A stretch of 64,000 bases of DNA from Pyropia yezoensis (lineage: Eukaryota > Rhodophyta > Bangiophyceae > Bangiales > Bangiaceae): NCBI GenBank assembly GCA_009829735.1, contig CM020619.1, positions 17,675,816-17,739,815 on the forward strand, read 5' to 3'. Both the position numbers and the translations under genes were made by a program. The notes beneath the pieces are model-generated. The model searched no databases, had not been told where the DNA came from, and was given only the letters and a program-made list of their open reading frames with translations. This document shows positions 52,531 to 62,177 of this stretch, one piece after another; position 1 is the stretch's first letter; every line of letters begins with the position of its first letter.

Positions 52531-53304
52531 TGCATGTTTGGCGCTGAGTGGCTCGGCGTGTTTAGCTTGGGTGGACCTCGGTCGTCTTTTCGCTTCTCCT
52601 GGCCTTTGCGGTGGTGAGAGACAGTACTGTCGCCACCGTTTCGATTTTGTTGTCAGCATCAAGATACTGCATTGTTTTTGCGGGTAGAGTGGACGGGCGC
52701 GTCGTGCTCCACCGCTTTCTCCCCCCACACACAGAGCTTTGATATGTAGGAAACCCGGACGTGGTGATGGATGGAAGGTGTTCGCGAGCCTCTGTCCATG
52801 CTGTGGCCGACAGAGACATGGTCATCGTGTGCATCGTGGGAGTCTATTTCTGTCCCACCACGCAGGACCCCAACGAGAATGTTCATTGGCACCACCTCCT
52901 GCATCTTCATGAATAGAGAATAGTGTGCGAAGTGTCCGGCAATCGTTCGTTACAAAGCTGACCAGCTCAGCTGGGTGGGGCGGCCGCTCGCGCCTTGGCA
53001 CCCAGCTCCTGTTCATGGCGAAAGAGTCAAGACTCTATTGGATTGTTGGTCGCCAACCGTGCCTCTTTCGACCGGAAAGAGAAACACCTCGCACAGCCTG
53101 TGTCTGGTTGGCCTCTGCTGATACTGACAGTGAAGCCGAACCAATGGTCTGTCCAAAAAAGAGATAACTGTTGGGAGGGCTCAGCAGCACTGGAACGCTC
53201 CGTCGGGTCGCGCGCGGGGGCCTTCGGACGACGGTCTGCTGCTTGCTCGACGACGCTTTCTCCGCTGCCCTCCTGGGTCCTGCTCTTCCCCCCTGCACCC
53301 TTCA
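52531..53304. other. Intergenic region, no supported gene
   Basis: Moderate GC content. Frames on both strands are short and lack domain-like composition. Probably the 3' region of the coiled-coil gene and upstream sequence of the next ORF. Confidence 0.35.
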
Positions 53305-53918
53305 ATGGCTCCGGCCAGCCCCCCATCCGACACCGCCTGCCCCCCTCTTCCCCCCCCACCACCGCCCGCTGCAGCGGTAGCAGCGCCGCCCCCGCCCCCG
53401 CCGCCTGCCACCACCACCACCGCCACCCCCACGACCACCGCCAAGGCCTACCCCCCTCCCCCCCCCCGCCCCCCCCACCCCAGCGGCGGCCTCAACGGCG
53501 GCCTCCCGCCCGGCCTGTCCCTCCCCCCCCCGACGCGTGGCCGGTCCGCCGGCGGGTGGCGTTTGTGGCGGCGGCGCTCGCCGGCGCCGCGGTGGGCCTG
53601 CTGGCCCAGTCGGCCGCCGAGCGCCGCGCCACCCGCCGCCTCCGCGACGGGACGCTGCCGGCGCTGGCCGCGCGGCAGGCGGCGGCGGGCGCCGAAGCAG
53701 ACGCGCTGGAAGCGGCGCTGGCCAGTCGCGGCGGCGGGGGGGGGGGTGGACGGGCATTGGAGCAGGTGGGGGGGGGGGGGGGGGGGGGGGGCCAGCGCCA
53801 GCGGCTGAACGCCGGGAGGGGGACGCCGCCCGTGTGGTTTGACAAGTGGGGCTGGCGACGCCGTGGGGTAGGGGGGTGGAGTAGGGCCGGAAGCTCAGGG
53901 GGAGGCGCCGTCCTATAG
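53305..53918 (+). CDS. Possible small membrane protein, frame uncertain
   Basis: An ATG at 53305 (AATGGCT context) starts a Pro-rich frame. A second frame, open to 53918, carries what looks like real protein: a hydrophobic helix RRRVAFVAAALAGAAVGLLAQSAAERR (break at 20: VAFVAAALAGAAVGLLAQ is the core) and a short Ala/Glu coiled-coil segment AEADALEAALASR. The two frames would need a short intron or an indel in the C runs near 53530 to join. The TM-like segment is the only reason to call this; no family was recognised. It might be joined to the Ala-rich ORF at 54209. Confidence 0.3.
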
Positions 53919-54208
53919 TCTTCTTGTCTGTCTGCTTGCTGGACCCGCTGCCGCCGTCGGGTTGTGGAGAGGCTGGCGAGGGACCGGCGTGGCGGCGTGA
54001 TCCTTCCCTCCGCGCCCATCCACGTGGCCGGCACTCTTGCTCGTACCAAGGTGAACCGTTCGCCGCTCCCGTGCCCCGCCGCGCACTTGCTTGGCAGGCG
54101 CTTGGTGGGAGCGCCGTGAAAGACAATAGCGCGCTGCTCGTGTGTGCGTCACCCCCACGCTACACCCCCCCGCCCAACCCCCCCCCCCCCATCCCTATTT
54201 CTGGCGCC

Positions 54209-54708
54209 ATGCGCCGCCCCACCCCCCCACCCCCCCCAGCAATCACCGCCGCCGAAGGGCGCCTCGCGGCCGCCACCGCTGCGGCAGCGGCGGCCGCCGA
54301 CGCGGCGGCAGCGGCGGACGCGCGCGTCGCCGAGGCGGCGGCGGCGGTGGTGGCCGCCGCCCGTGGCGACGACGGCGGCGGTGGCAGCAGCAACGGTCCG
54401 GGCGGCACTGGCGCCGGCGCCGGCGGCGGTGGCGGCGGGGGCGATGGGGGCTGTGGGGGGGGTGGTGGGGGGGGGGGGGCGGTGAGGGGCTGTCCCAGGC
54501 GGCGGCGGCAGCGTTGGAGCGGCGCCTCGCCGCCGGCGTGGCCGCGCAGCGGGCGGCGGCGGCGGCGGCGGCGACCGCGAACGCTGCGGCCGCCGAGGCG
54601 GCCGACGCGGCGGCCGACGCGGCGGTGGAGCAGCTGGCGGGCCTGGGCGTCGCACGGGAGGGAGGGCGGCAGGGGGAGGCGGGGGGGTTGGGGAGGAGGG
54701 CGCACTGA
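54209..54708 (+). CDS. Possible Ala-rich coiled-coil ORF, frame broken at a G run
   Basis: ATG at 54209 opens MRRPTPPPPPAITAAEGRLA and a long Ala-rich helix. The frame is lost in the G run near 54468-54479 and resumes one frame over with ALERRLAAGVAAQR and further Ala-rich helix to 54708. Sequence error in the homopolymer or a pseudogene are both possible. Composition alone could produce such frames in this DNA, so support is weak. Confidence 0.28.
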
Positions 54709-55050
54709 CCCACCTCGCCCCTCCCATGACGGGCGGGCTGTGTGGGGTTTGGGGCCCCAGCTTGGCCTTCCCCACCCCCACCACGAAGAAAAACAACTTG
54801 ACAAATAGATGGGCGCAAAGGACGCGCAAGTGGCGCACGCCGACACCCCTTCCCTCCCCCGACTAGCAAGGAAGAGGCGAGGAGCGCGGTAGGCTCAGCG
54901 GGCGTAACCGCCCTCCCACCGGCGCGCTGTACCCACCCGCGTCCAACCAGCCGCCCGGCCGCGAGGTCAGCGCTCCACCCCCGTGCCCCCCCCCCTCGGC
55001 CGCCCCCCATCCCCCCCCCCTCGCCTCCCCCCGTCCCGCGCGGTCCGGCC

Positions 55051-58000
55051 CTACCCACCCCCTCGCGCCTCCTCCTCCCGCAGCTCCTCGAGTGTTGACG
55101 CGAGCAGCGTGTACCCCCGCACGCCAAACGCGCACAGCGCGTCGCGGTAGGACGGCCACAGGCCCGGCGCGGCATCAAGGGCGGCCGCCACGGCGGGCGC
55201 ATCAAGCAGCAGCGTCCCAAACAGGAGGGACAGCTCGGGCGCCCGCGCGGCGGCCGCCACGGCCAGGAGGTAGGTCAGCTCCTGCGCGCACAGCCGCCGC
55301 GCCTTGGCGCGCATCCCCCGCAGGGCGTCTGCGTCGGCGGGCGCACCGCCGGGGGGGGGGAGAGCGGTGCCAAACAGCGCGGCTTCCCCTTCCTTGCCTG
55401 TCAGCGCCGCGTTGGCCCGCCACGCCACCGTCCGGGGGGTGACCGGCGCTTCGGCGCCGTCGGCAGCGCCTCCGCCAGTGCCCCCATTGGCGGTGGCGTC
55501 CGCTGGGATGGGCGATCCGGCTGGCGAGGCCCCTGCCGCCACCGACGCTGCCGTCGCGGCGGCGGCGGCCGCCGCCCGCGTGGGCGCCGCCGCCGCCGCG
55601 CGCTCGCGCACCAGCCGAGTGAGAGTCGCCTCAACCGCCCGGACGGGCGGCTCGGGCCACTGGAACTGGCGGTGGAGGGCAAGAAGGGTGCCCGCCATGT
55701 CGCCCACCAGCGTGCGTGGGGGGCTCCGGCCACCGGGACTGCCGACGCCGCCAGCAGCCATGCCCAGGCTGCCCACACCAGCGCCGCCGCCGGCGCCCCC
55801 CAGGCCCACCATCCCCTGACGGATGCTATACACCTCCGGAGTCTCCCCGTCGGCGACGACGGCGGCAGTGCCGCCGCCTCCGCCGCGGCTCCCCTGCGCG
55901 CCCTTGCCGTATACCTCGCGGCGGAGCCACGCCGCAAGCGGAAAGTCCATACGCACCGACAGAGCGGCGAGTCGGCGCCACTGGCCGTCGGCAAGCAGTC
56001 GCCGCGCTGACTTGAGCACGGACAGGTCCACCGCCGGCAGCCGCACCGCTGCGTCCCCGTCTGACGCGGCCGCCACGTCAGGGACGGTGCCCCACGGCCC
56101 CGGACGGGGCGGCGCGGCCGCCGACGGCCGCGCCGTCGCGGCCGCCATCCACCCAACATCCTCCCGCGCAGTGAGCTGCGATGAGTTGAGCATCCCCGCC
56201 CGGTCTGCCTTGGACAAAAAATTGGCCAGGTCCGCCGCGAGGCCTAGCTCCCCCCGCTCCAGCGCCGCATCCAGCAGCCGCAGAGAGTGCGGGGTACTGC
56301 TGATGAATCCCCACATCTCTTGGAGGATGACCAGCAAGCACGCCGCCGTGCGGAGGCGACCGCTCACAAAACATTGTTCCAAGAGGGCGGCGGGTTCGCC
56401 GGCAACGGCAAACAGCAGCGGCCACCGCTTCGAGTCCATCTTGCGCGCGCACCGGACGACGACGTCTTCGTACTCGCCAAAGTAGCGGAGCAGCCGGATG
56501 ACACGGGGGAAGAGCTCCCGCTGGCCCGCGGCGGCAGCCGAGTAGGCCGCAGCCGCCAAATCGGCCGACATCGCAGCGGAGGAGGCCCAGGGTGTCCCAC
56601 CGGGGGTGGGGGCGGGACTAGCACCGCCCAGCAGACCGGGGCCAGCGGCGCCGACGCAACCACCACCCCCACCACCCCCACCGCCAACATCGCCGACTCC
56701 GCCACCACCGCCGCCGCCCCCACCCCCGCCAGCTCGGCCACCCGAAAAGTTCCGCAAGGCCAGGTCAGCCATGTAGGACGACGACCGGCCTGCGCTGTTG
56801 TCCAGGGACGACGCCAGTGGGGCAGCATAGTGCAGGGGCGACGGCGGGGAGGTGAAGATCCCCCCAGCTGCCCCGCCCACCCCGCCTCCACCACCCCCCC
56901 CCGACTGGGTCTCACCTGCCCCCCCCCCGTGCCGCCAGTGCGGGTGGCCCCCGTCCAGCCCTGGCAACACGGGGCTGACCAGCGCCAGAGGCGTGGCCGC
57001 TGCAGAACGCGTCCGCTGCCGCCGCTCGTCATTGTGCTCGAGGACAGCTTCGTAGAGCAGCCACTCGAGGCTGTCCACAAACTGCGGTTGCGACGCACAC
57101 CGGAGGGCCACCCGTAGCGCCACCCGCAGCGCCCCGCGGCCGTCATCGTCCACCCCTCCCACGTCACGGCGCACCAAAATGTGACGGAGCAGGGTGTGCA
57201 GGACAGGCTGCCGCTTGACCCGCACTACGTGGCGGGGGAAGGCGCCAATGCCGGCACCCACCTCGAGGCCTTGGGTTGTGCCGACCACCAAGAGGCCCGA
57301 CGCGGCGAGGAGGCCCAGGGGATACACCTCGGGATCCAGCTCTAGCCACTGTTCCACGACGACTCCCCCGTAGCGGGCGTCCGCACTGCCTCCGCCGCCG
57401 GCGCATGCCGCAAGGCCCGCCAGGGAGGCCAGGGACGTGGACGATGCGACTGGAGTGACGACGGCCGACCCGGCGCCGGCGCCACCCGCAGAGGCATCAA
57501 GCGCGGCAAGCACCCCCGCCATACCATCTGGAAAACACACTTGTAGGCCATCCGCCCCGTACGCCCACCACAGCGGTCGCAGGCTTTCGCTGACGCCGTC
57601 GAGTGGGGGACAGTCGGCCGGTGTGAACCACAGTTGCTCTACGTCGGCCAGCAGGTGGGCATACATGCCCACCTCAGCATCCAGCAGCAGCAGGTCCCCC
57701 GCGGCGGTCAGAATCATCATCCGCGTGGGCGCACGCTCGGCAGAAGGCAAGCCGCGGGCAGCAACCGCTGCCGCCGCCGCATCGCCAACGCCCACCCGGT
57801 CAGTGGGGGGGAAGAGACGGACCTCAGCCACCTCCTCGCTGGCTGGCGCCAACGCGCTGGCGCCCGATGGGAGAACCAGATAAGCCGCCTCGGCCTCGTC
57901 ATCGGCCTCCTCGTCGAGTGCCGCTGTTGACCAGGCGCTGGCTTCCTCGCCATCCGCATCAGCAGCATCAGTCTCCACCTCCCCGTGATAGCCATAATCG

Positions 58001-61000
58001 CCCACATCAAACCCGGTGGTGGAGGTAGCCAACCGAGGGGACACGGCTGGGGAGGAGGCCCCGGCCGTACCTCGGCGTCGCGCACCCCCTTTGCCCGCCG
58101 CCGCCACCCGCGGGCGGCGGCGCACCACCGAGGGCAGCCGCAGCTCATACACCTCGTGCATGTCGAGGCCGGCAAGGCCCGCGCCCGTCTCTACAACACA
58201 AAACATAATGCCTAAGCTGCCGGCGCACAGCACAAACACATAGCCGTCGGCGCGAACGTCGACGCGGAGGGGGCGGCCCGGCAGCGCCCGCCGCGCCTGC
58301 AGACCCGACGCGTCAAATCGGTCGCGGGAGTACGCGAGCAGCTCGTATGAGCTGGTATCAACACCGCCGGTGGCGGCACCGCCGCTACCCCAGACGCCAC
58401 TACCCCCTCCTCCCGCGGCTTCACGGCGGGCAGCGGCCTTGACCGCGCCCGGCGACGGCACCTCGTTGGCGACCAGCACGTGGCGGCCAAACCAGGCGAG
58501 CCCCACCGCCCGGATCTGCCCGCCCGCGGTCGCCGCAGGAGCGTCCCCAAACAGCCGCCACCGCTGCGTACGGACGTGGCAGATGGCCACGCCGCTGTCG
58601 CCGGCAATCGCCACATGGCTCGCCGCGTCATTGACGGCGAGCAGCCGTGGCGGCCACGCGCTCCACAGGTAGTCGAGGGGTATTTGCACGTGCTGCCACG
58701 CATATGCGCCATCCCCCGACGCGGCCGCGACCGCGCCGGCCGACTCGGCCTCTTCGCCACCGCCGCCGCCGCTGATGGTGCCTGCGGCGGCCACGGCGGC
58801 CATCTCGTCGGCACGGCCGCCGCCCCCCCCGCCGCTGTGCGTGAGCAGCAGCACCCGGTCAGGCCCGAGCAGGGAAATGCGGGTCGCCTCGTTGTGGAAG
58901 AAAGCGGTCGACCCCGCTGTGCCACTGCGCGCAAACGCAAACTCCATGAAGTCCGCGCCGCCGGTCGTGTCGGCCGCCGCCGCGGCCGCCGACCGCCGTG
59001 GGGCGGCCCATAGGTAAAGGCCGGTAGGCGCCCAGCCAGCGGCTGCCACCCCCGCCTCCATCGGGTGCATCAGTCGGTGATGACGGCCACTGGCGCCCTC
59101 CCCCGCTGAAGCGTCGGCCAAGCCCGCCCGCGAAGCGGCGGGCGTTGACGGCAGCGGACCGCCCACTTGCGGGAGCGTCCACATGAGGCGGCAGCCCGAG
59201 ACGGACCAGACGGCCAGGCCGCGACGCGCCCACCCCACCGCCAGAACCGCTCCGTCCGCCGACCAAGACAGCACGGACGCGCCTCCCACGTCCTCGGGCT
59301 CAAAGTACCAGCTAGAGAGGGACAGCCGCCGCACCGCGGGGGCGCCCCGCAGCGCGACCGACAGCGCGTCGCCAGCGGCGGCGGCGCCGCCATCAGAGGC
59401 CGCGCCCCCGCCGCCAACGTCGGCGCCCATCCCCCACCCCCCGCCGTTGCCGCCGCGGCCACCGCCACTGCCCGTGCTGCGGGGGTCACCCACCATGGCC
59501 GCCAGCTCGCTCCGGGGTGACGAGACCATGGTCGCAAGTGGGTCCCCGCCGTTCCGCCCCTCGTCCGGGACCCCCCAGTCGCGCCCGAGGGCGCCGAGCG
59601 AAAAGTGCTCCACATCCCCATCCACCCGCCCCACCGTCGCCAGCAGCCGCACCGGCGAAAGGGCAATGGAGAGCCCCCCCGCAGAGCGGAGCCACAGACC
59701 CCCTCGACACGACGGCCGCACGCGCCCCCCCGCACGGAGGCGGAGGAGGAAGGACGCACCCGAGCCGAGGACGAGGCCCACCAGGCCAAGCCGCCGGTCA
59801 TACGCAATCGCCGCCACGCCACCGCCACTGTCGTCACCAGCGGCCGTGAGGAGGTCACCCAGCACCTCCCAGCCGGCGCGGTCGTCGGCCGTCTCGGCAG
59901 GGCTGCAGCCGCTGCCGCCGCCGCCACTGCCGACGGGGAGCCACAGACCCTGCAAGGGTGGCACCGAAACGGCGGCGCTGTTTGCGCCCACCACAGTCGA
60001 ACGCCCGCCCGCAGACGGTGTCGGCGGTTGCGTCGCCGCCGCGGCCGACCGCTCGGCTGCGAGGGCGGCCAGCGCGCCGCGGGGCAGGCCGAGGAGACCA
60101 AGCCCCCCCGCCCGACGAAGAAGCTCGGGCACGTGCGTGCGCCACAGGAGCACCCCATCCCAGCCGACGCACACGAGCCCCCCCGCCGAGGTGCCGGCCA
60201 GTGCCCCCGCGGCCGCCGGCGCCAGCGCCGACAGCGACCCTGACGGCGCATGTGCGACGCGCACGTCCGCCACCACCGTCAGGCTGACGGGCGGTAGTGG
60301 GGAACGTGGCGGCGCAGCGCCGTCGGCGGCCAGCGACGCGGCCGTCGCCGCCGACGCGCCCGCGTGGATGTCGAGGACGCCCGCCCGGCCGTCACGGAGC
60401 GGCACCGCGTCGACCGACAGGAGCCGCACAAGGCCGTCGTCGGTGGCCAGCGCGAGCACCGACCCCGACGGGGACCACGCGCAGTGGCGGATGCCGCCAG
60501 TGGTGGTGGGGGTGATGGTGGCGCCGCTGGTGCCGCCCCCGACGCCACCGCCCGCGCCGCCACTGCTATCGCCGGTGACGGACCCGTTGGCGGGGGGTGG
60601 TGACCACGCCAGGTGGTGGCGGCCAAGCAACACCCTGTGCTGGCCTGCCGACCACACCACCACCCCCCGCGCGGTGGCAGTGGCAAGATACCGGCCCGGC
60701 GGGTCGGTGGCAAGCCACACCAGCGGCGCGCGCGGGCGGGCAGCGGGGGTGGCCGCAGGGGCGGCGGCATGGGCGGCGGCGGCGGGCCCGTCACCATCGG
60801 CAATTCCGGAAGGAAGGGAAGCATGGGCGGGGGAAGGAGAGACGGGGGAAGATGGGGAGGAGGGGGAAGAGGAGGAGGAGGGGGAGGGGACGTTGGGGGC
60901 GCTGGGGGGTGGTGGAGGCGGTCCACGGGTTGCCCCCCCCCCTCCCACCGCCGTCGCTGCCGCCGACGGTGCCGGCGGCGGCCCCGATGGCGGCGCGGCG

Positions 61001-61041
61001 GCGCGGTAGGCCTTGGACCAGCCTAACGCAAAGTACCCCAT
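55051..61041 (-). CDS. RIC1: RIC1-like guanine nucleotide exchange factor subunit
   Basis: 1,996 aa from the ATG at 61041, chosen because MGYFALGWSKAYR matches the conserved RIC1 start (short Y-F-GWPK-like motif); upstream codons in frame are non-ATG. With RGP1, RIC1 activates the Rab6/Ypt6 GTPase at the Golgi for retrograde traffic from endosomes. The N-terminal half is a WD-like beta-propeller (APLVWLATDPPGRYLATATA, HCAWSPSGSVLALATDDG, VLSWSADGAVLAVGWARRG). The RIC1 helical domain lies at about 1510-1620 (FPRVIRLLRYFGEYEDVVVR, CARKMDSKRWPLLFAVAGEP, LLVILQEMWGF). Animal RIC1 is about 1,400 aa; the extra length is Gly/Ala/Pro/Ser inserts spread between conserved blocks, as in other proteins here. 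One uninterrupted exon of 6 kb is notable. No RGP1 gene is seen in the window. Confidence 0.88.
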   Translation of the reverse strand: MGYFALGWSKAYRAAAPPSGPPPAPSAAATAVGGGGATRGPPPPPPSAPNVPSPSSSSSPSSPSSPVSPSPAHASLPSGIADGDGPAAAAHAAAPAATPAARPRAPLVWLATDPPGRYLATATARGVVVWSAGQHRVLLGRHHLAWSPPPANGSVTGDSSGGAGGGVGGGTSGATITPTTTGGIRHCAWSPSGSVLALATDDGLVRLLSVDAVPLRDGRAGVLDIHAGASAATAASLAADGAAPPRSPLPPVSLTVVADVRVAHAPSGSLSALAPAAAGALAGTSAGGLVCVGWDGVLLWRTHVPELLRRAGGLGLLGLPRGALAALAAERSAAAATQPPTPSAGGRSTVVGANSAAVSVPPLQGLWLPVGSGGGGSGCSPAETADDRAGWEVLGDLLTAAGDDSGGGVAAIAYDRRLGLVGLVLGSGASFLLRLRAGGRVRPSCRGGLWLRSAGGLSIALSPVRLLATVGRVDGDVEHFSLGALGRDWGVPDEGRNGGDPLATMVSSPRSELAAMVGDPRSTGSGGGRGGNGGGWGMGADVGGGGAASDGGAAAAGDALSVALRGAPAVRRLSLSSWYFEPEDVGGASVLSWSADGAVLAVGWARRGLAVWSVSGCRLMWTLPQVGGPLPSTPAASRAGLADASAGEGASGRHHRLMHPMEAGVAAAGWAPTGLYLWAAPRRSAAAAAADTTGGADFMEFAFARSGTAGSTAFFHNEATRISLLGPDRVLLLTHSGGGGGGRADEMAAVAAAGTISGGGGGEEAESAGAVAAASGDGAYAWQHVQIPLDYLWSAWPPRLLAVNDAASHVAIAGDSGVAICHVRTQRWRLFGDAPAATAGGQIRAVGLAWFGRHVLVANEVPSPGAVKAAARREAAGGGGSGVWGSGGAATGGVDTSSYELLAYSRDRFDASGLQARRALPGRPLRVDVRADGYVFVLCAGSLGIMFCVVETGAGLAGLDMHEVYELRLPSVVRRRPRVAAAGKGGARRRGTAGASSPAVSPRLATSTTGFDVGDYGYHGEVETDAADADGEEASAWSTAALDEEADDEAEAAYLVLPSGASALAPASEEVAEVRLFPPTDRVGVGDAAAAAVAARGLPSAERAPTRMMILTAAGDLLLLDAEVGMYAHLLADVEQLWFTPADCPPLDGVSESLRPLWWAYGADGLQVCFPDGMAGVLAALDASAGGAGAGSAVVTPVASSTSLASLAGLAACAGGGGSADARYGGVVVEQWLELDPEVYPLGLLAASGLLVVGTTQGLEVGAGIGAFPRHVVRVKRQPVLHTLLRHILVRRDVGGVDDDGRGALRVALRVALRCASQPQFVDSLEWLLYEAVLEHNDERRQRTRSAAATPLALVSPVLPGLDGGHPHWRHGGGAGETQSGGGGGGGVGGAAGGIFTSPPSPLHYAAPLASSLDNSAGRSSSYMADLALRNFSGGRAGGGGGGGGGGGVGDVGGGGGGGGGCVGAAGPGLLGGASPAPTPGGTPWASSAAMSADLAAAAYSAAAAGQRELFPRVIRLLRYFGEYEDVVVRCARKMDSKRWPLLFAVAGEPAALLEQCFVSGRLRTAACLLVILQEMWGFISSTPHSLRLLDAALERGELGLAADLANFLSKADRAGMLNSSQLTAREDVGWMAAATARPSAAAPPRPGPWGTVPDVAAASDGDAAVRLPAVDLSVLKSARRLLADGQWRRLAALSVRMDFPLAAWLRREVYGKGAQGSRGGGGGTAAVVADGETPEVYSIRQGMVGLGGAGGGAGVGSLGMAAGGVGSPGGRSPPRTLVGDMAGTLLALHRQFQWPEPPVRAVEATLTRLVRERAAAAAPTRAAAAAAATAASVAAGASPAGSPIPADATANGGTGGGAADGAEAPVTPRTVAWRANAALTGKEGEAALFGTALPPPGGAPADADALRGMRAKARRLCAQELTYLLAVAAAARAPELSLLFGTLLLDAPAVAAALDAAPGLWPSYRDALCAFGVRGYTLLASTLEELREEEARGGG

Positions 61042-61702
61042 GGCATCCGATCGAGGCGGCGACCGCCGCGCCGCCTCCGCCGCCGCAGCCGCCGATGCCG
61101 CGGAGGAAGACGGGCGCAGCGGCAGGGGTGTGGCGCGCACGGAGGGGAGACAGGCCAACCACGTCTCGCGCCCGCACCCTGCGGCACCGCGTCCAGTGCA
61201 AGGCGGGCTGACAGGTCTTGCCGATTCCGTCGATGGAACAGTAAAAGTTCTCGCGAAAATACCCTAGCCTTTTGCACTGGTAGGTTTGCAAAATTTACCA
61301 GAGTTTGGAGTCTGGAACCTAGGGTCGGATCGGCCGCCCCGGGCGCTGATGAGAGCGCTTTTTGGGCGTGTTTATGGTGCTTTTCCCCACATCGGTGTGG
61401 GAACGCAACCTTTGACGCAACCAGCAGTCACACGTGGCCCACTCGATCGCGGGACTGGTCCTCATTTAATTGACCAATGCGAGCGCATTGCAGGCGCAGA
61501 TCGCGACGGCCTCTGACGGTGATATCGAGCGAGCGGCCTGTCTCGATCGGCTCGGTTCTGGCGCACTCGTCGGCCGCAACCCATTTGTACGTCTCTTCCT
61601 GTTCTGGCTCCTGTGCACGCGCCACGGCTGACGCCCTCTCTGTCCTCATACCCCACGTGCAACGTCTGGCACCCCCTCGGGCTCAACGGACCACGCCCCA
61701 CC
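61042..61702. other. Intergenic region between RIC1 and a minisatellite
   Basis: Presumed RIC1 upstream region; composition is more balanced than the surrounding coding DNA. No other feature was recognised. Confidence 0.35.
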
Positions 61703-62112
61703 TGTGACTCTGTCGCTGTTGGTGGTGCCCGTCCGCACCGCTCGGCCACCCCCCGCCCGTCTCCGTCGGTGCCCTTCCTGCGTGTGACGGTGTCGCTGTT
61801 GGTGGTGCCCGTCCGCACCGCCCGGCCGCCCCCTGCCCGTCGCCGTCGGTGCCCTTCCTGCGTGTGACGGTGTAGCTGTTGTTGCCTCTTCCACGTGTGA
61901 CGGTGTCGCTGTTGGTGGTGCCCGTCCGCACGGCTCGGCCACCCCCTGCCCGTCGCCGTCGGCGCCCTTCCTGCGTGTGACGGTGTCGCTGTTGTCGCCT
62001 CTTCCACGTGTTACGGTGTCGCTGTTGGTCGTGCCTGCCCGCTCCGCTCGGCCGCCGCTGCCTATCGCTGTTGGCGCCCTTCCCACGTGTTAGGGTGTCG
62101 CTGTTGGTGGTG
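61703..62112. repeat. Composite minisatellite of 80-bp and 33-bp units
   Basis: Units share the start TGTGACGGTGTCGCTGTTG. Long 80-bp units occupy 61703-61782, 61783-61862 and 61896-61975. Short 33-bp units lie at 61863-61895 and 61976-62008. A diverged long unit starts at 62009 and a truncated one at 62088. Long units end CCCTTCCTGCG, short ones CCTCTTCCACG. The array stops about 65 bp before the ATG of the next gene, so it is likely in its promoter or 5' UTR. Confidence 0.85.
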
Positions 62113-62177
62113 TGCTGATTCGTGTCCCGTTCTGCCTCCTCTCTTGTTGCGACCACTGTGCTCTGGCCGCTTACGTC

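Noticed and set aside
61042..61158. 39-codon extension of RIC1
   Set aside because: It starts at a non-ATG codon and lacks conserved sequence. The conserved RIC1 start is at 61041.
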